A DNA stretch of 64,000 bases, from the NCBI GenBank assembly GCA_011032825.1, contig JAADJZ010000035.1:291641-355640 (forward strand), read 5' to 3'. The notes beneath the pieces were generated by a model. It did no database searches. It saw nothing but the letters and a program-made list of their open reading frames with translations, and was not told where the DNA came from. Shown piece after piece: positions 35,761 to 46,229 of the stretch; position 1 is the first letter of the stretch; every line of letters starts with the position of its first letter. The position numbers were made by a program, and so were the translations under genes. Source of the stretch: Massariosphaeria phaeospora (lineage: Eukaryota; Ascomycota; Dothideomycetes; Pleosporales).

Positions 35761-38700
35761 CCTACGGTTAGAATAGTACGAGTGCTTCTAGCACAACCGT
35801 ACAAAGCGTACAAAAAACGCAACTAGAACGAAATTACATAAAAGTAAAAGCGAAAGTCGCAGGCTAAGAGCTAACCGCACTACTTGATAGCAAAGCTGCC
35901 TAGACATTAGTTTCCTTAGAATAGGTAGAAAGAAACAAGATACTTTATTAAGTTAAGAATTAACTAATACGAACAGTGTTAGCTAACAGACAACTACTAG
36001 AATATAGAAACAGTTTAATTAACCTAGAAACTTAGAAAGTCGAGTTGGAAGTTACGAGCATTAAACACTAACAGTGTATTAATATTATAAACCTTAAGAG
36101 TTTTAACATGTATATTAGGTACAACTAGCTACAAAAGCACAACCTCGACATTAATTAAAAAAACAAAACAATATACAGCCGAAGGCCTAGAAAGAAAGTT
36201 GCTGTAGTACAACAAAACGAACTAACAATTCAAAGCTTACTTAAGATTGAGAGAATTAGTTTAATCTTACACTACAAGATCGCGAGAATCTGTAAAAAAG
36301 ACTTTTAGCAAATAAGCGTTATATGGATACGACGAGTCGCGCCTCTAAAAACGAGCAAACTACAATTCAACCTCTTTAAAGAACAAGAAAAGGAGTTTAA
36401 AAACCTCTTTACCGAATACTAAGCGAAGTTCGAAAGTCTCTTTAAAAAAAACAAAAAGCACGACCTAGCAAACTACTAAGAATAAAATTACAAGATTATT
36501 CTTAAGAAAAGAACGAAACTGCGACTAGAACCAATGTATTCTCTAACTTACAACTAGCAAGAGAAATTAAAAAAATACATTTAAAGAAATATCTAGCGAG
36601 AATACATACAACTAAGCGAAAGCTTAATAGCTTCGCCAATATTGTTTGTACTTAAGAAAAACAAGGAATTGAAACTGTGCGTAGATTTTTGACATCTTAA
36701 CAACGTTACACGAAAAAACAGATACTTACTACCGCTTATCTAGAAGCTTATAGATTGACTTTAAAAAGTAAAATAAATTACGAAACTCAACGTACGAGAC
36801 GAATACTATCGCATTAAAATTGCAAAAGAGCACGAATAGATAACAGCTTTCAAGACTAGATATAAACTCTATAAGTACTAGGTTATGCCGTTTAGATTAA
36901 CCAACGCCTTAGCTACGTTTTAGGCCTTAATTAACAAAGCACTACACGAATACTTGAACATTTTTGTTACAGCGTACTTAGACGACGTATTGATATACTC
37001 TAAAAAAACGCTCGAAGAACATCAAAAGCATGTTAAAAAAGTGCTACAAAAAATAAAGCAGTACCGGCTACTTTTTTACTCGAAAAAATGTAAATTCCAC
37101 GTTACAAAGACTAGCTATCTAGGATTTATTATCTTAAGAAAAAGTGTGTCTATAGACCTAAAGAAGATCTAGACTGTACAGAAATAGCTAACTCTTAGAA
37201 AAGTAAAAAACGTGCAGTTTTTTTTAAGATTTGCCAACTTCTATCGAAAGTTTATCAAGGATTACTCCAAGACTACGACTCTACTCTTAGAAGTTACTAA
37301 GAAAAATAGAAAGTTCAAATAAACAGAAACACAAGAACAAGCGTTTTAAAAACTTAAAAAGAAGTTTACTACAGCACCGATGCTACAGATGCACGACCTA
37401 GAAAAAGAAACTTAAGTAGAAACCAATGCTTTAGACTACGCATTAGGAGCAATACTATTACAACAATGCAACGACAGGAAATAGAAACTAGTGTTCTACT
37501 ATTCTAGAAAGTTCTTAGGAGCAGAACTCAACTACGACGTTTACAATAAAAAGCTATTAGCAATAATAAACGCCTTTGAACAATAAAAAGCACAGCTAAA
37601 AAGAGCAAGGCATTAAGTACAAGTGTACTTAGATTATTAGAACCTTACTAGCTTCACTACAACTAAGAAACTAAATTAACAACAAGTTAGATAAGCTGAA
37701 TTTATAGCAGATTACGATATCAAGATTTACTATTGCAAAGAAACTAACAACGAAGCCGCAGACGCGCTTAGTCGAAGATTAGATTTTACAGAAACTAACA
37801 AACCGGTTACGCACGACCTAGTATTGCGACGAAATCTCGACAGAACTCTCGAATACAACAAACCGCAACTAGCTAAGATAGCTAGAGTTACAAGCATTAA
37901 AGAAAGAATGCACTAAAAATAGAGCAAAGACGACTAGCAGAGATAGATAGTTACAAACGATACCTAAGCTATACAGCTTATTTAAGAATTACATGCTTCA
38001 CAAGCATATAGACACCTAAGGATTAACAAAATAGTTCAACGAATTTTAAACGAGTACTTAATGCCCTACGTACGAAACACAGTTTAGAAAGCAATAGGCA
38101 ACTGTTTAGATTGTTTAAAAAACAAACCTAAGAGACATAAGCTCTATAGATTACTCTAACTGCTAGAACTACTCGCACGCCTATAGATTAGCGTTACAAT
38201 AGATTTTATAGTAAAGCTCTTAAAATCGTTAGAACCTAGATTAGCACGGCTATGCGACTCGATCTTGGTAATCGTAGATCAATTAACTAAAGAATTACAT
38301 TTTGTACCAACAGAAAAGTTAATTACAGCAAAAGAAATAGCTTACGAAGTTACAAAAACACTTGTCGCTAATTACAAATTGCTAGAACAGTTTATTACTA
38401 ATAGAGACAAGCTGTTTACATTAAAGTTTTAGAATACGTTTCTAGCCTAGTTAGAAGTTGCAAAAAAGCTATCAACTAGCTTCCACCCGCAAACAAACGG
38501 CTAGATAGAACGAACGAACTAAACGCTAGAACAGTACCTACGAATGTACACTAACAAGCTGCAAAACAACTAGGTTGAACTTTTGCTAACAGCACAATTG
38601 GTATACAATAGCACAAGGTCTACGACTACAGAACACTCGTTGTACTACGCAAACTATAGATATAAGCTAGTAGCTTATTAAAATTTAAAAGATATTAAAA

Positions 38701-39235
38701 GCATTTCGCTAACAGCGGACGATAAGGCTTTTAAAATGCAAAAATTACACAACGAATTGAGCCGAAGAATCGCTCAAAGAAACCTCACGACAGCTAAGTT
38801 AGCAAACAAGAAAAAGCTTAAGAAACTAACTCTTAAAAAGGGGGATAAAGTTTTCCTCTTATAAAAAAACCTAAAAACTAAACGACTATACAACAAGTTA
38901 GACAACTTCTGAATAAAACTGTTTAAAATCCTAAAGGTTAAAGGACTTGTATTATTTAAACTACAGCTACTCGCAAGCATGCACATACATCTAGTTTTTT
39001 ACAAATTACTTCTTAAACTAGCACTACTAAACGCCGAAGTAGCAACTAATATCAAGCTTAAAGACAAAGAGTACGAAGTTAAGAAAGTCAAGGACCTACA
39101 AAAGTTCAGACGTTAGTAAAAGTACTTAGTTAAATAGCAAGAATAGCTAGAAAGCTAGAACACATAGGAACCGATACAGAATCTTACGAACTGCAAGGAA
39201 CTAGTACGAAAGTATCACTAGCAAAATCTAAAGGC
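35760..39235 (+). pseudogene. Protease-RT-RNase H-integrase-chromodomain of inner gypsy1
   Basis: Degenerate pol. Protease: LTALLDSKAA near 35,870-35,900, with Lys for the usual Gly. RT: about 36,530-37,220, with TAFKTRY, VMPFRLTNA and an intact active site AYLDDVLIYSK near 36,972. RNase H: YYSRKFLGAELNYDVYNKKLLAI near 37,490-37,580 (quoted in part). Integrase: about 37,980-38,650 with VTIDFIV, ITNRDKLF and QTNG-IERTN. Chromodomain: about 39,060-39,225, EYEVKKVKDLQKFRR, YLVK and EPIQNLTNCKEL with all Trp codons changed to TAG. Integrase downstream of RT plus chromodomain define a chromovirus. Confidence 0.88.
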
Positions 39236-39750
39236 AGAGAATCCAAGTTCTCTAAAAAAGCAGAAAAGTTAAAAGAAAAAAAAGCAAATAGAGAAGAGTT
39301 AGTCTGTAACTAGCCTAGGTTAGCCGAAAGCGTTTTAAGTAGCAGCGGTACAGGACTATTGGTAGAAACTGTACTCTTGAAATCGACAGCAGCGCTAGAC
39401 TGCGCAGCTTCTAGTTTCTCTAGCTTTTCAATAGCCACCTACTTATTAGCAAGACGCTAATTTCTTTCTATCTTAGCAATAGAAAGCTCTACTCGAAGAG
39501 TAGCAGCACGGGACTCTGCCGCAGATACTATCTAAGCAGCCTAGATCCGTGCAGATAGCACCTGTTGTTTAGCTAGCAAAAGCCGATGTTGCAAGTTGCA
39601 ACGCTTTTGTTAAAAAGCTGCTTACTTTCTCTTTGTTAGAGCAAGACCGCAAGGCGCGCTAGACTAAAGACATTCAGCACACTTATCCAACGAAAAATCA
39701 ACTAGGCACTTTAAGTTTTCTTTAGAACAACGGCCGCAAAGAGCAGGCAT
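39184..39750 (-). pseudogene. Antisense frame with Zn2Cys6-like cysteine spacing, inner gypsy1
   Basis: Reading the minus strand from ATG at 39,750 gives a 188-codon frame to TAA at 39,184-39,186. Residues 5-34 contain six Cys spaced C-x2-C-x6-C-x8-C-x2-C-x6-C, the layout of fungal Zn2Cys6 DNA-binding domains (start: MPALCGRCSKENLKC). About residues 50-130 are Ala/Glu/Lys/Arg/Leu-rich and heptad-like (e.g. RVELSIAKIERN, AIEKLEKLEAA), so a coiled coil is likely. Internal stops (TAG and TAA) fit former Gln or Trp codons. It overlaps the end of the chromodomain on the other strand. The plus-strand translation of the same stretch is Ser-rich with a shadow-like look. Function is unknown; a self-regulating or antisense-expressed DNA-binding protein is only a guess. 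Confidence 0.6.
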
Positions 39751-40009
39751 TTTTAGACTAGTTTCGCGAATACAAGCAACTTAATCGTAACAACGGCAAG
39801 TTAACTTGAAGCACGAATCTACGGAAAGCGAAGACTTAAGCATAGTTAAACTTAAAAACTCAAAAGAATACAAAAAGAAGCTACGACACGACGAGAATCG
39901 AAGTTAACCTACTTTTATACAAAAAAGCACTTTTAATGCAAAGCACAGAAGGAACTGGCACAGCACAGCAAGACAGCTATCGAGACGATATTCTTAAAAA
40001 GAAAGATAA

Positions 40010-40510
40010 TGTTACAAACAAAGACAATACTAGGTATCGTAGACTAAGCAACGACGCAGAAAAGTTGTTAGAGCTTGCAAGTCTGCAAGACAGAAGTACA
40101 GCGATGCGCGAAGCAGAATTAGGTTAGCAGTTACGTAATAGTAATTAGTACGATTAGAGCCTTAGCGGACTGAGCACACTAAGCGGCGAGCGCTTAGCTA
40201 GCTTAGAGCGCTTAGCGACTAAGCACACTAAGCGGACTAAGCAGAACGCTTTTAGCGAAGAATTATAGAACTATATAGATTAGCAGGATTTTCTTTACAG
40301 TTTAAATTCTTTGTAGTTAACTTTTCTAAGTACATCTCATACATAGATTAGATCTATAGGCAACAGATTGTTACTTTGTTATTCTATCTAAGATAGAATT
40401 GAGATTGTTTTTTTGTTGTTACCAAGCTCTTCGAACACAGAACAATCTCTTAGGCGGAATCTCCGAGTCCGATAACTCGTACCTTCGGTAAGAGAACACC
40501 TCTAATAACA
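40010..40510 (+). repeat. 3' LTR of inner gypsy1 (501 bp)
   Basis: Begins TGTTACAAACAAAGACAATA and ends CTAATAACA, followed by CTTTA. Confidence 0.9.
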
Positions 40511-41864
40511 CTTTAGCAGCAAAAAGCAAACTACATCTAGCAGCTAAAGAATATAAAATAAATAAGCTAGCATGCAAAGCGTAAAAATCTTGTTTTTAAA
40601 GCAATAGTTTTTAAAATTCTAAGATTAGTAGCTCTCATGGCCGTTTAAAATAAGTAGCTAATACTTTTTTACTTAACGCGCTTTTGTATGCGCGTTAAAG
40701 TACTTTAACTATTTAAAACTAAAAGCGTTGTTTGTCTAGCCGTTTTTAGAAACTAAAAGCTTTTAATTGCTAAGTATAAAGTTCTTTTTGTACTATGCTA
40801 AAATGTAAACGCGCTTTTTGTAGATAATAAACAGCAGAATTGCGTACCTTGCGGCGCAAATGCTCTAAATAACTATTACCTACTCTCGATTGCTTAGCTG
40901 GATAAAATTAAGTTGAGTACGTTTTTAAAAGCTTATAACGACTTTTATAGAGCCAATTACGCTTATTTAAAAGCTAGTTTTGTTAAAGTTGTGCACGTCG
41001 TTGTCGTAGACGCTGTACTTAGCTTTAGTATTTTCTACTAGCTTAAACTACGCGCTAATTATTTCTAGATTCTCTTAGAGTATTCTCTGCCTATTTTTGG
41101 CTTAATTAAAAGCTATTTTGAGCTTAGATAAACGCGTTACGAAGCGCGCAGGCTAGTTCTTGCTTACTAGCCTGCTACTACGCTCGCCTAGCAGTTTATT
41201 AGCTATATTAGCTACTTTAGATAGAAGAAGCGCGAATTCTTGCGCGTTAAAGTTAAAAATGTATTAGACAATTGTTTTTTTTTTGTGCTTGTAAGCTTAC
41301 GAAGAGTAAACGTAGTTTTTAAGCTAAAAAGTATTTCTTTATCGCGTTTAGCAAGTTGACAGTAATTAATAGTAAAAAACTATGCAGCTACGCGAAGGCT
41401 TTAGAATTTGCTAGCTTTAAAAGCTTTAAGAGCAAAAAAAAGTTTGCTTTTGTATTTACGTAATTGCGCGTTTGTAGGTGTAAGCATAGTAGAAGCAAGT
41501 TAGTATTCGTAGTTTTAGCGTTTTTTAGCTAGGTTACTAGTTTAACTAGGTTACTAGTAGTTTACGTTAGACAACAAGTTAAATAAACTAAATTTATAGT
41601 AAATTACGACATTAAGATTTACTATTGCAAAGAAACTAACAATAAAGCTGCAAACGCGCTTAGTTGAAAATTAGATTTTATAGAAACTAACAAACTAGTT
41701 ACGCATAACCTAGTATTACGATAAAACTTAAATAAAACTTTCAAATACAACTAACTATAATTAGCTAAAATAGCTAGAGTTACAAGCATCAAAAAAAAAA
41801 GCACTAAAAAGAAAGCAAAAACAATTAGCAAAAATAAATAGTTACGAATAATACTTAAGCTATA

Positions 41865-43726
41865 ACGTACTCTACAAGCGAGTAAACTACACAAGCAAGT
41901 AAGCTACTTGCGCTAAAACTCTACCAAAACTCTTTTAACAACGCGATGCTTTAACAAAAAAACTAGTTACTAGCTCTAAAGAAAGCTTAATTGCAGCTTG
42001 CGCTTTAAGCTATTAAAAAAGACGCGAATCTCCTTTAGCAACGCGCTGCAGCAATTTACAATGTACTTTGAAACACTTTAGAGCGTCAACGCGCTAGAAC
42101 TCTTTTTTAACGCAATTTTACGCTTAACTTAATAAATCTACTTAAAACAAAGAAAGAAGTATTTTTTTAGCATGTACTTAACTTTAACGCGCGAGAATTT
42201 CTCTTTTAGATTGCTGCTATAGCTAATATAGCTAATTCTTTGCGCGCTAAGCGTTATCTAGGCTATGTTAGCGTAAATTAGCCTAGTACATTCGTTAGGC
42301 GCTAACTTAAGCTTAAAGTTAAGTTTAATTGCAAGTACAACTACAAAAGAGCCTTGCGCAAGAATTTTAAAGTTATTTAAAAGTAGTTCAAGCTTGTAGA
42401 GAACATAAAAGCGAAGTACAGCATCTAAAATAAAAACACTTACAACTTTAACAAGTTTAGCTTTATAATAGGTATAATATTAACTAAAGTAGTTGTTATA
42501 GGCTCTAAGCGCTAAGAACGGCTAAAAAGCGTTTAGCAAAGCAATTGAAAGTAAACAACAGTAATCTAAAGCGTTAACGCAACGAAGTAAGCAATTTTAC
42601 TTTTTATTATTTTCTAGAGCAAGCACTACCTCTTTGCCTAGTACAAGAAAAAGAATTTACTTCAAAACTAGGTTATTGCAGTTTCTAAAAACGGCTAAAC
42701 AACAAATAAGCTTAGTTTTAAATAGTTAAAGCACTTTAATAAGTATACAAAGAAGTATACTGTTAGCGCATACTATCTACTTATAATCAACAGCTATAAA
42801 AGCTACGACTTGCTTAAATTCTAGCAGTACTGCAAGAAAAATAGAATTATTACTTTTTACATGCTTTTTTACTTATTGCATTTGCTGTAGCTACTTAATG
42901 TAAGCTGTTTTGCGCCGTTGAAAGTTGCGTATAGCTGCTAAGCTAAGAACCTAATGCGCAGCTATATTAACTACATTACGAAACTTAAGTTTCTACTATG
43001 CTTCAAAGCTGCCTTTAGCGCTTTAATTACAACTAATAATATTCTAGAAGAGTTTAGAAAAGCTAGATTAGCTCTATTTAACCTAGAAGCAGTTATATCA
43101 AAGCTTAACGTGCAATTGCGCACGCTATTACTACTTTCTATTATTAACGCTTTCTAGCAGTTTCAAATACTAAGCAATACTCTTAAATTTAAATTATAAT
43201 TAAAGCTAATTTAAAAGAGAATTTAGCAACATGTAGATAGTTTACTTACTTTAATAGTTAATACTTTTAGAAAGCTTTTAAAAGGCGCTAAGTAGATAGC
43301 GCATTTCTTAGTGTTAATGCGCAGCTAGGTAGCTAAGCTTTAAGTAGCTAACAAAGCTGCTACGCAACGTAAATTGCACAAAAAAAAGCGTGTACAAAGA
43401 AAGAAAATACTAATAGTTAAAAAAAGCTAAAAGTTAACAGCTCTAAAAGAGTTTAGTACGCGTAGTAATAAAAAAAAAGCAAAAAAAAAAGCGTGCGCTA
43501 ATAAAAGCAACTAGCTTGCAAAGCGCTGTAGCAAGTGTAGCGAAGCAAAACACAACTTGCGCACGTGTAAGAATAACGCAAATGTAGCGCAAAAGTAGTA
43601 TTTAATGCAATTATATGCTGTACTAGCCTAAAGAGCAACATAATAAGCTAATTTGTTGTAGTTTTAGTAGAGTTTTAGCGCAAGTAGTTTACTCGCTTGT
43701 GTAGCTTACTCGCTCGTAGAGTACGT
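41865..43726 (+). mobile_element. Pogo/Fot1-like element D, copy 2 (1,862 bp)
   Basis: Ends ACGTACTCTACAAGCGAGTA and inverse, TA-flanked, inserted in the outer gypsy; the uninterrupted site is in the inner gypsy at about 37,966-37,980. A transposase remnant runs on the plus strand. Confidence 0.8.
42954..43157 (+). pseudogene. C-terminal fragment of a pogo/Fot1-type transposase
   Basis: A 67-codon open stretch within element D2 reads YINYITKLKFLLCFKAAF, then EEFRKARLALFNLEAVISKL and NVQLRT. This is the conserved end of the DDE catalytic region of fungal pogo/Fot1 transposases (family motif: ITKLEFLPAFKAAF... DPEAVISKLDVRLRTPTPP-like). The pattern is the best protein evidence for the class of all ACGTA-ended elements in the window. 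Confidence 0.8.
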
Positions 43727-45039
43727 TATAGCTTATTTAAAAATTACATACTTTACAAGCATAAAAACACCTAGAAATTAACAAAATAGTTTAATAAATT
43801 TTAAACAAGTACTTAATGCTCTATGTACAAAATACAGTTTAGAAAGTAATAAGCAACTATTTAGATTGTTTAAAGAACAAACTTAAAAAACATAAGCTCT
43901 ACGAATTACTTTAACTACTAGAACTACTCGTACGCTTATAAATTAGCGTTACAATAGATTTTATAGTAAAGCTTTTAAAATCGTTAGAACCTAGATTAGC
44001 ACGGCTATGCAACTCGATTTTAGTAATCGTAGATTAATTAACAAAAAAATTTACATTTTGTACTAACAGAAAAATTAATTATAGTAGAAGAAATAGCTTA
44101 CGAGGTTACAAAAACACTCGTCGCTAATTACAAATTGCTAAAATAGTTTATTACTAATAGAAACAAGCTATTTACATTAAAGTTTTAGAATACGTTCTTA
44201 GCCTAGTTAGAAGTTGCAAAGAAACTATCAACTAGCTTTTACTCGCAAACAAACGGTTAGACAAAACAAATAAACTAAATACTAAAATAGTACTTACAAA
44301 TGTACGCTAACAAGTTGCAAAACAACTAAGTTAAACTTTTGCTAACAGTACAATTAGCCTACAACAGCACAAAGTTTACAACTACGAAATACTCGCTATA
44401 CTACGCAAACTATAAATATAAGCTAGTAGCTTATTAAAATCTAAAGAATATTAAAAGCATTTCGCTAGCAGCAAATAACAAGGCTTTTTAAATGCAAAAA
44501 TTACATAATAAATTAAGCTAACAAATTGCTTAAAAAAACTTTACAACAGCTAAGTTAGCAAATAAAAAAAAACTTAAAAAACCAACTTTTAAAAAGGAGA
44601 ATAGAGTTTTTCTCTTACAAAAAAATTTAAGAACTAAACAACTATGCAACAAGTTAAACTATTTTTAAATAAAACTATTTAAAAATTTAAAAGTTAAAGA
44701 ACTTGTATTATTTAAATTACAGCTACTTACAAGCATGCGCATACATTTAGTTCTTTATAAATTACTTTTTAAACTAGCACTACTAAACGCCGAAGTAGCA
44801 ACTAATATCAAACTTAAAAACAAAAAGTACAAAGTTGAAAAAGTTAAAGACCTATAAAAGTTTAAACGTTAGTAGAAATACTTAGTTAAATAGCAAAAAT
44901 AGCTAAAAAGCTAGAATACATAGAAACTAATATAAAGTTTTACAAACTACAAGAAACTAGTGCGAACATATTACTAGCAAAATCTAGAAGCAAAGAATCT
45001 AAGTTCTTTAAAAAAGCAAAAAAGTTAAAAAAAAAAAAA

Positions 45040-45470
45040 AGCGAGCAAAGAAAAGTTAGTTTGTAACTAGCTTAAGTTAGCTAAAAGTAGTTCAAATAGT
45101 AGCAGTATAGAACTATTAGTAGAAGCTGTACTTTTAGAATTTAAAAAAGCGCCTAGCTGCGCTTTTTTAAGACGTTTTATTTTTTCAATTGTTGCTAGCT
45201 TACGAGCAAACAATATATTTTTTTTACTAATAGCTGTATTAATTTAAGTACAAAGCTCTAGAACACGCCAACGAATTTTAAGCTTTTAAAACTCTACTAC
45301 TAAAAGCTTTCAACGTAGAAACTACTGTTTTTTAGCAACAGCAGCAAACTTTTTTTTAAAAAAAAAAAACTATACACTAAGCTAGAAAAGATACAGTCTA
45401 AACAAGTTTCTTTAGGCTAAAAAAAATAGTTTAGACTTTTTAACAAGCAGCAACAGCAAGGCTTTGCTAT
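45040..45470 (-). pseudogene. Antisense Zn2Cys6-like remnant, outer gypsy1
   Basis: Counterpart of the antisense frame of the inner copy. From position 45,470 (ATA, a likely former ATG) it reads three residues, then Cys/Tyr positions spaced C-x2-C-x6-Y-x7-C-x2-C-x6-Y; both Tyr codons are TAT, which RIP makes from TGT. A Lys/Leu/Gln-rich coiled-coil-like part follows (QQLKKIKRLKKAQLG). The amino acid sequence is clearly different from the inner copy, while flanking pol and LTR are close, so the spacing seems to be what is conserved. Confidence 0.5.
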
Positions 45471-45724
45471 AGAATAATCTATTATACAAATACGCGCAAA
45501 ACAAGCGTGTTTACAAATAGTTAACTTTGCAAAAAGAAATACAAAAACCTTAGGCATAGTTAGACTTTAAAACTTTAAAGAATACAAAAAAAAGCTACAA
45601 CACGACAAAAATTAAAGTTAACTTATTTTTATACAAAAAAAGTACTTTTGATGCAAAATACAAAAAGAACTAGCATTGCACAGCAAGACAGCTATTAGAA
45701 CAATATTTAAAAAAAAAAAAAGAA

Positions 45725-46229
45725 TGTTACAAACAAAGATAATACTAGGTATTGTAAGCTAAGCAACAACGTAAAAAAGTTGTTAAAACTTGCTAGTACG
45801 TAAAATAAAAGTACAACAACGCGCAAAGTAAAATTAAGTTAGCAAAGTTACGTAATGCTCTACGAGTGCTACAAAGCTTTAGCACGTAGCATACTAAGTA
45901 GAAGTTGCTACGAGCGCTACGAGTGCTACGACGTAGCAAAACGTAGCAAGCAAAGCAAAACGCTTTTAGCAAAAAATTAAAAAAAACTATATAAATAAGC
46001 AGAATTTCTTTTATAGTTTTAATTTTTTGTAGTTAACTTTTTTAAGTACATTTTATACATAGATTAGATCTATAGGCAACAAATTGTTACTTTGTTATTC
46101 TATTTAAAATAAAAATAAAATTGTTTTTTTTTGTTGTTATTAAGCTCTTTGAACATAGAACAAGTTCTTAAAGCGTAATCTTTAAGTCTAATTATAATTA
46201 CATTCGAGAAAAGAACACTTCTAATAACA
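45725..46229 (+). repeat. 3' LTR of outer gypsy1 (505 bp)
   Basis: Begins TGTTACAAACAAAGATAATA, ends CTAATAACA, followed by the duplicated ATAAG. Confidence 0.88.

Larger units (their letters stand above)
33334..40510 (+). mobile_element. Inner Ty3/gypsy chromovirus (gypsy1, younger copy, 7,177 bp)
   Basis: Structurally complete: 501-bp LTRs at both ends, 5-bp target duplication CTTTA (33,329-33,333 and 40,511-40,515), purine tract AAAAAGAAAGATAA just before the 3' LTR. Order gag, protease, RT, RNase H, integrase, chromodomain on the plus strand, then an antisense frame. Least RIP-damaged element in the block, in agreement with being the innermost and youngest insertion, but still inactive through many in-frame TAG/TAA. 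Confidence 0.92.
32538..41567 (-). mobile_element. Pogo/Fot1-like element E, split by the younger gypsy
   Basis: Ends ACGTAAACTACTAGTAAC and inverse with TA duplication (32,536 and 41,568), inserted in the outer gypsy. The younger gypsy (33,334-40,510) sits inside it; without that and its duplicated 5 bp the element is 1,848 bp, exactly as element F. A degenerate transposase runs on the minus strand. The uninterrupted gypsy target is visible in the related element at about 56,448-56,475. Confidence 0.78.
27288..46229 (+). mobile_element. Outer Ty3/gypsy chromovirus (gypsy1, older copy)
   Basis: LTR retrotransposon flanked by the 5-bp duplication ATAAG (27,283-27,287 and 46,230-46,234). It is interrupted by B2 (30,126-31,035), E (32,538-41,567) and D2 (41,865-43,726); the net length is 7,134 bp. 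Gag, protease, RT, RNase H, integrase and chromodomain remnants align along the younger copy at 33,334-40,510 but with many more stops and C-to-T/G-to-A changes. The uninterrupted target can be seen in the related pogo copy at about 57,061-57,096. Confidence 0.88.

Noticed and set aside
38774..38986. 70-codon minus-strand frame in gypsy pol
   Set aside because: Opposite to the integrase/tether region; hydrophobic Phe/Ser-rich shadow.
39936..40127. 63-codon plus-strand open frame at the end of the inner gypsy
   Set aside because: It runs across the purine tract into the 3' LTR, so it is chance openness in the least mutated element.
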